Below, piece after piece: positions 42,900 through 43,434 of a stretch of DNA of 43,434 nt (positions are counted from its first letter, which is position 1; each line of letters begins with the position of its first letter). The notes under the pieces were generated by a model. That model saw only the letters and a list, made by a program, of their open reading frames with translations, was not told where the DNA came from and made no database searches. Source of the stretch: Dokdonella sp. (GTDB taxonomy: Bacteria > Pseudomonadota > Gammaproteobacteria > Xanthomonadales > Rhodanobacteraceae); contig NZ_JAHCAP010000028.1 of NCBI RefSeq assembly GCF_019634815.1, positions 1 through 43,434 on the forward strand, read 5' to 3'. Position numbers and translations under genes: made by a program.

Positions 42900-43239
42900 T
42901 AAAGTGAAAAGGCAAGTTTTGGATGGTGCTTTTGGTCATCAGCGCCGGCTTGAGCCCGGTCACTCTTCGTTGATTGATGTGCGTTGTTTCTATTGGACGC
43001 GCTGCGGATTGCTGTTCAACAGCGGCGGGATCTTGGCCAAGAGGTTCCGGTTCCATGATGAGTATTTCACGATTGGAAATACCATCGAGATCGAATACCG
43101 AGAGATTGAGCGCGTTTCGTTGAAATTGTTCTGGGTTTTGGGGATCGTCATCATGCGGCTGGCTTGCGGATCCACGTTCTACATTGTGTCAAGGCGAGCC
43201 GACGAGATCGCGAACTTTCTTGAGCAGGCTGCCGAGTGA
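42859..43239 (+). CDS. Small membrane/PH-like protein, candidate immunity to the orphan tip
   Basis: 126 residues from ATG 42859, which overlaps the orphan tip gene by 41 nt; GTG 42904, five nt after that stop, would give 111 residues and may be the true start. The core has a beta-rich first half (HDEYFTIGNTIEIEYREIER) resembling a GRAM/bacterial PH-like fold, one hydrophobic stretch (LFWVLGIVIMRLACGSTF), and a terminal helix (ADEIANFLEQAAE). The family is not certain. Overlap with a toxin-tip gene is the classic arrangement for a cognate immunity gene. Confidence 0.6.
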   Translation: MSVEEPPSRSSGHDKVKRQVLDGAFGHQRRLEPGHSSLIDVRCFYWTRCGLLFNSGGILAKRFRFHDEYFTIGNTIEIEYREIERVSLKLFWVLGIVIMRLACGSTFYIVSRRADEIANFLEQAAE

Positions 43240-43434
43240 GCGGACGGCGCGAGCCTGCAAGTTGAACTGAATTGCTGCTCCTTGGCAGGCCATGGCGGCG
43301 CAGGCCGCGAGGTGCCGATGGCCGCCGTGGCGCGGATGCTGGGCACATCGGGTGATCGGGTGGGCCGTGTGCTGGACTTCCACGTCAACACGGCCCGCGA
43401 TCGTGTCCTGGTGTTCCGGACGCTCCGTTATTGC
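43240..43434 (+). mobile_element. Fragment resembling an ISL3-family transposase (runs off the edge)
   Basis: The plus frame starting at 43240 stays open to the window end (65 codons). Its middle reads GREVPMAAVARMLGTSGDRV followed by GRVLDFHVNTARDRV, similar in pattern to the helix-turn-helix segment of ISL3 transposases (VPxxxVARxxxxxxxRxxRVLxxYV). No start codon or terminal inverted repeat is visible, and the N-terminal zinc-binding part is not recognisable, so this is probably a truncated remnant. Composition returns to high GC here. Confidence 0.4.

Noticed and set aside
1..43434. CRISPR arrays, rRNA or tRNA genes
   Set aside because: No regularly spaced short repeats and no tRNA- or rRNA-like conserved segments were seen in the intergenic regions.

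Overview
The window is a GC-rich chromosomal segment from a Gram-negative gammaproteobacterium. I infer Lysobacterales (Xanthomonadales). The reasons are the syntenic blocks (rpsU-yqeY-dnaG divergent from tsaD; folB/folK next to a pteridine reductase; MidA-like methyltransferase, cca, slt; EEP nuclease, two dsbA genes, cytochrome c4 divergent from engB and gshA), a plant-type glutamate-cysteine ligase, an oar/FepA-type TonB receptor, and many Sec-secreted proteins. This assignment rests on remembered family knowledge, not on a search.

Left part (1-3787): two tandem DUF11-repeat surface proteins. The first runs off the left edge; the second ends in an IPTL-CTERM-like sorting tail. A perfect 10-bp hairpin separates them from the convergent dnaG. 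From 3841 to 17193 lies mostly conserved housekeeping: dnaG, yqeY and rpsU (minus, with an intrinsic terminator between rpsU and yqeY), divergent tsaD, a secreted beta-helix protein, a lipoprotein esterase, folB-folK, a pteridine reductase, a MidA-type methyltransferase, cca and slt.

Middle part (17504-33901): a large TonB-dependent receptor with a textbook terminator; an EEP nuclease; a dsbA pair with different active sites (CPHC and CPAC); cytochrome c4; engB; gshA; a small hypothetical; a GT-C-like membrane protein overlapping bioD; a MAPEG protein; a D-2-hydroxyglutarate-dehydrogenase-like flavoprotein; a small secreted leucine-rich-repeat protein carrying a one-base frameshift; and a DUF2339 multi-span membrane protein.

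Right part (33934-43434) is accessory. It opens with a remnant of a 2-oxoacid dehydrogenase E2 gene and an intergenic region holding a run of 12 G. Then comes a 2002-residue secreted NHL/YD-repeat (Rhs) protein followed by an array of cassettes: a DUF4279-like candidate immunity gene, a tip-like fragment, a secreted small protein, an orphan Rhs core fragment (about 95% identical in DNA to the end of the main rhs) with a different C-terminal tip, and another small gene. Base composition drops clearly in the tips and cassette genes, as expected for horizontally acquired toxin/immunity modules. A fragment resembling an ISL3-family transposase sits at the right edge.

A cross-cutting observation is a short motif of the type I-F-x-[DN]-x-F-[ED], found in three otherwise unrelated secreted proteins (beta-helix, LRR after repairing its frameshift, and Rhs), with a looser version in the first DUF11 protein. 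It may be an undescribed export, sorting or anchoring signal.
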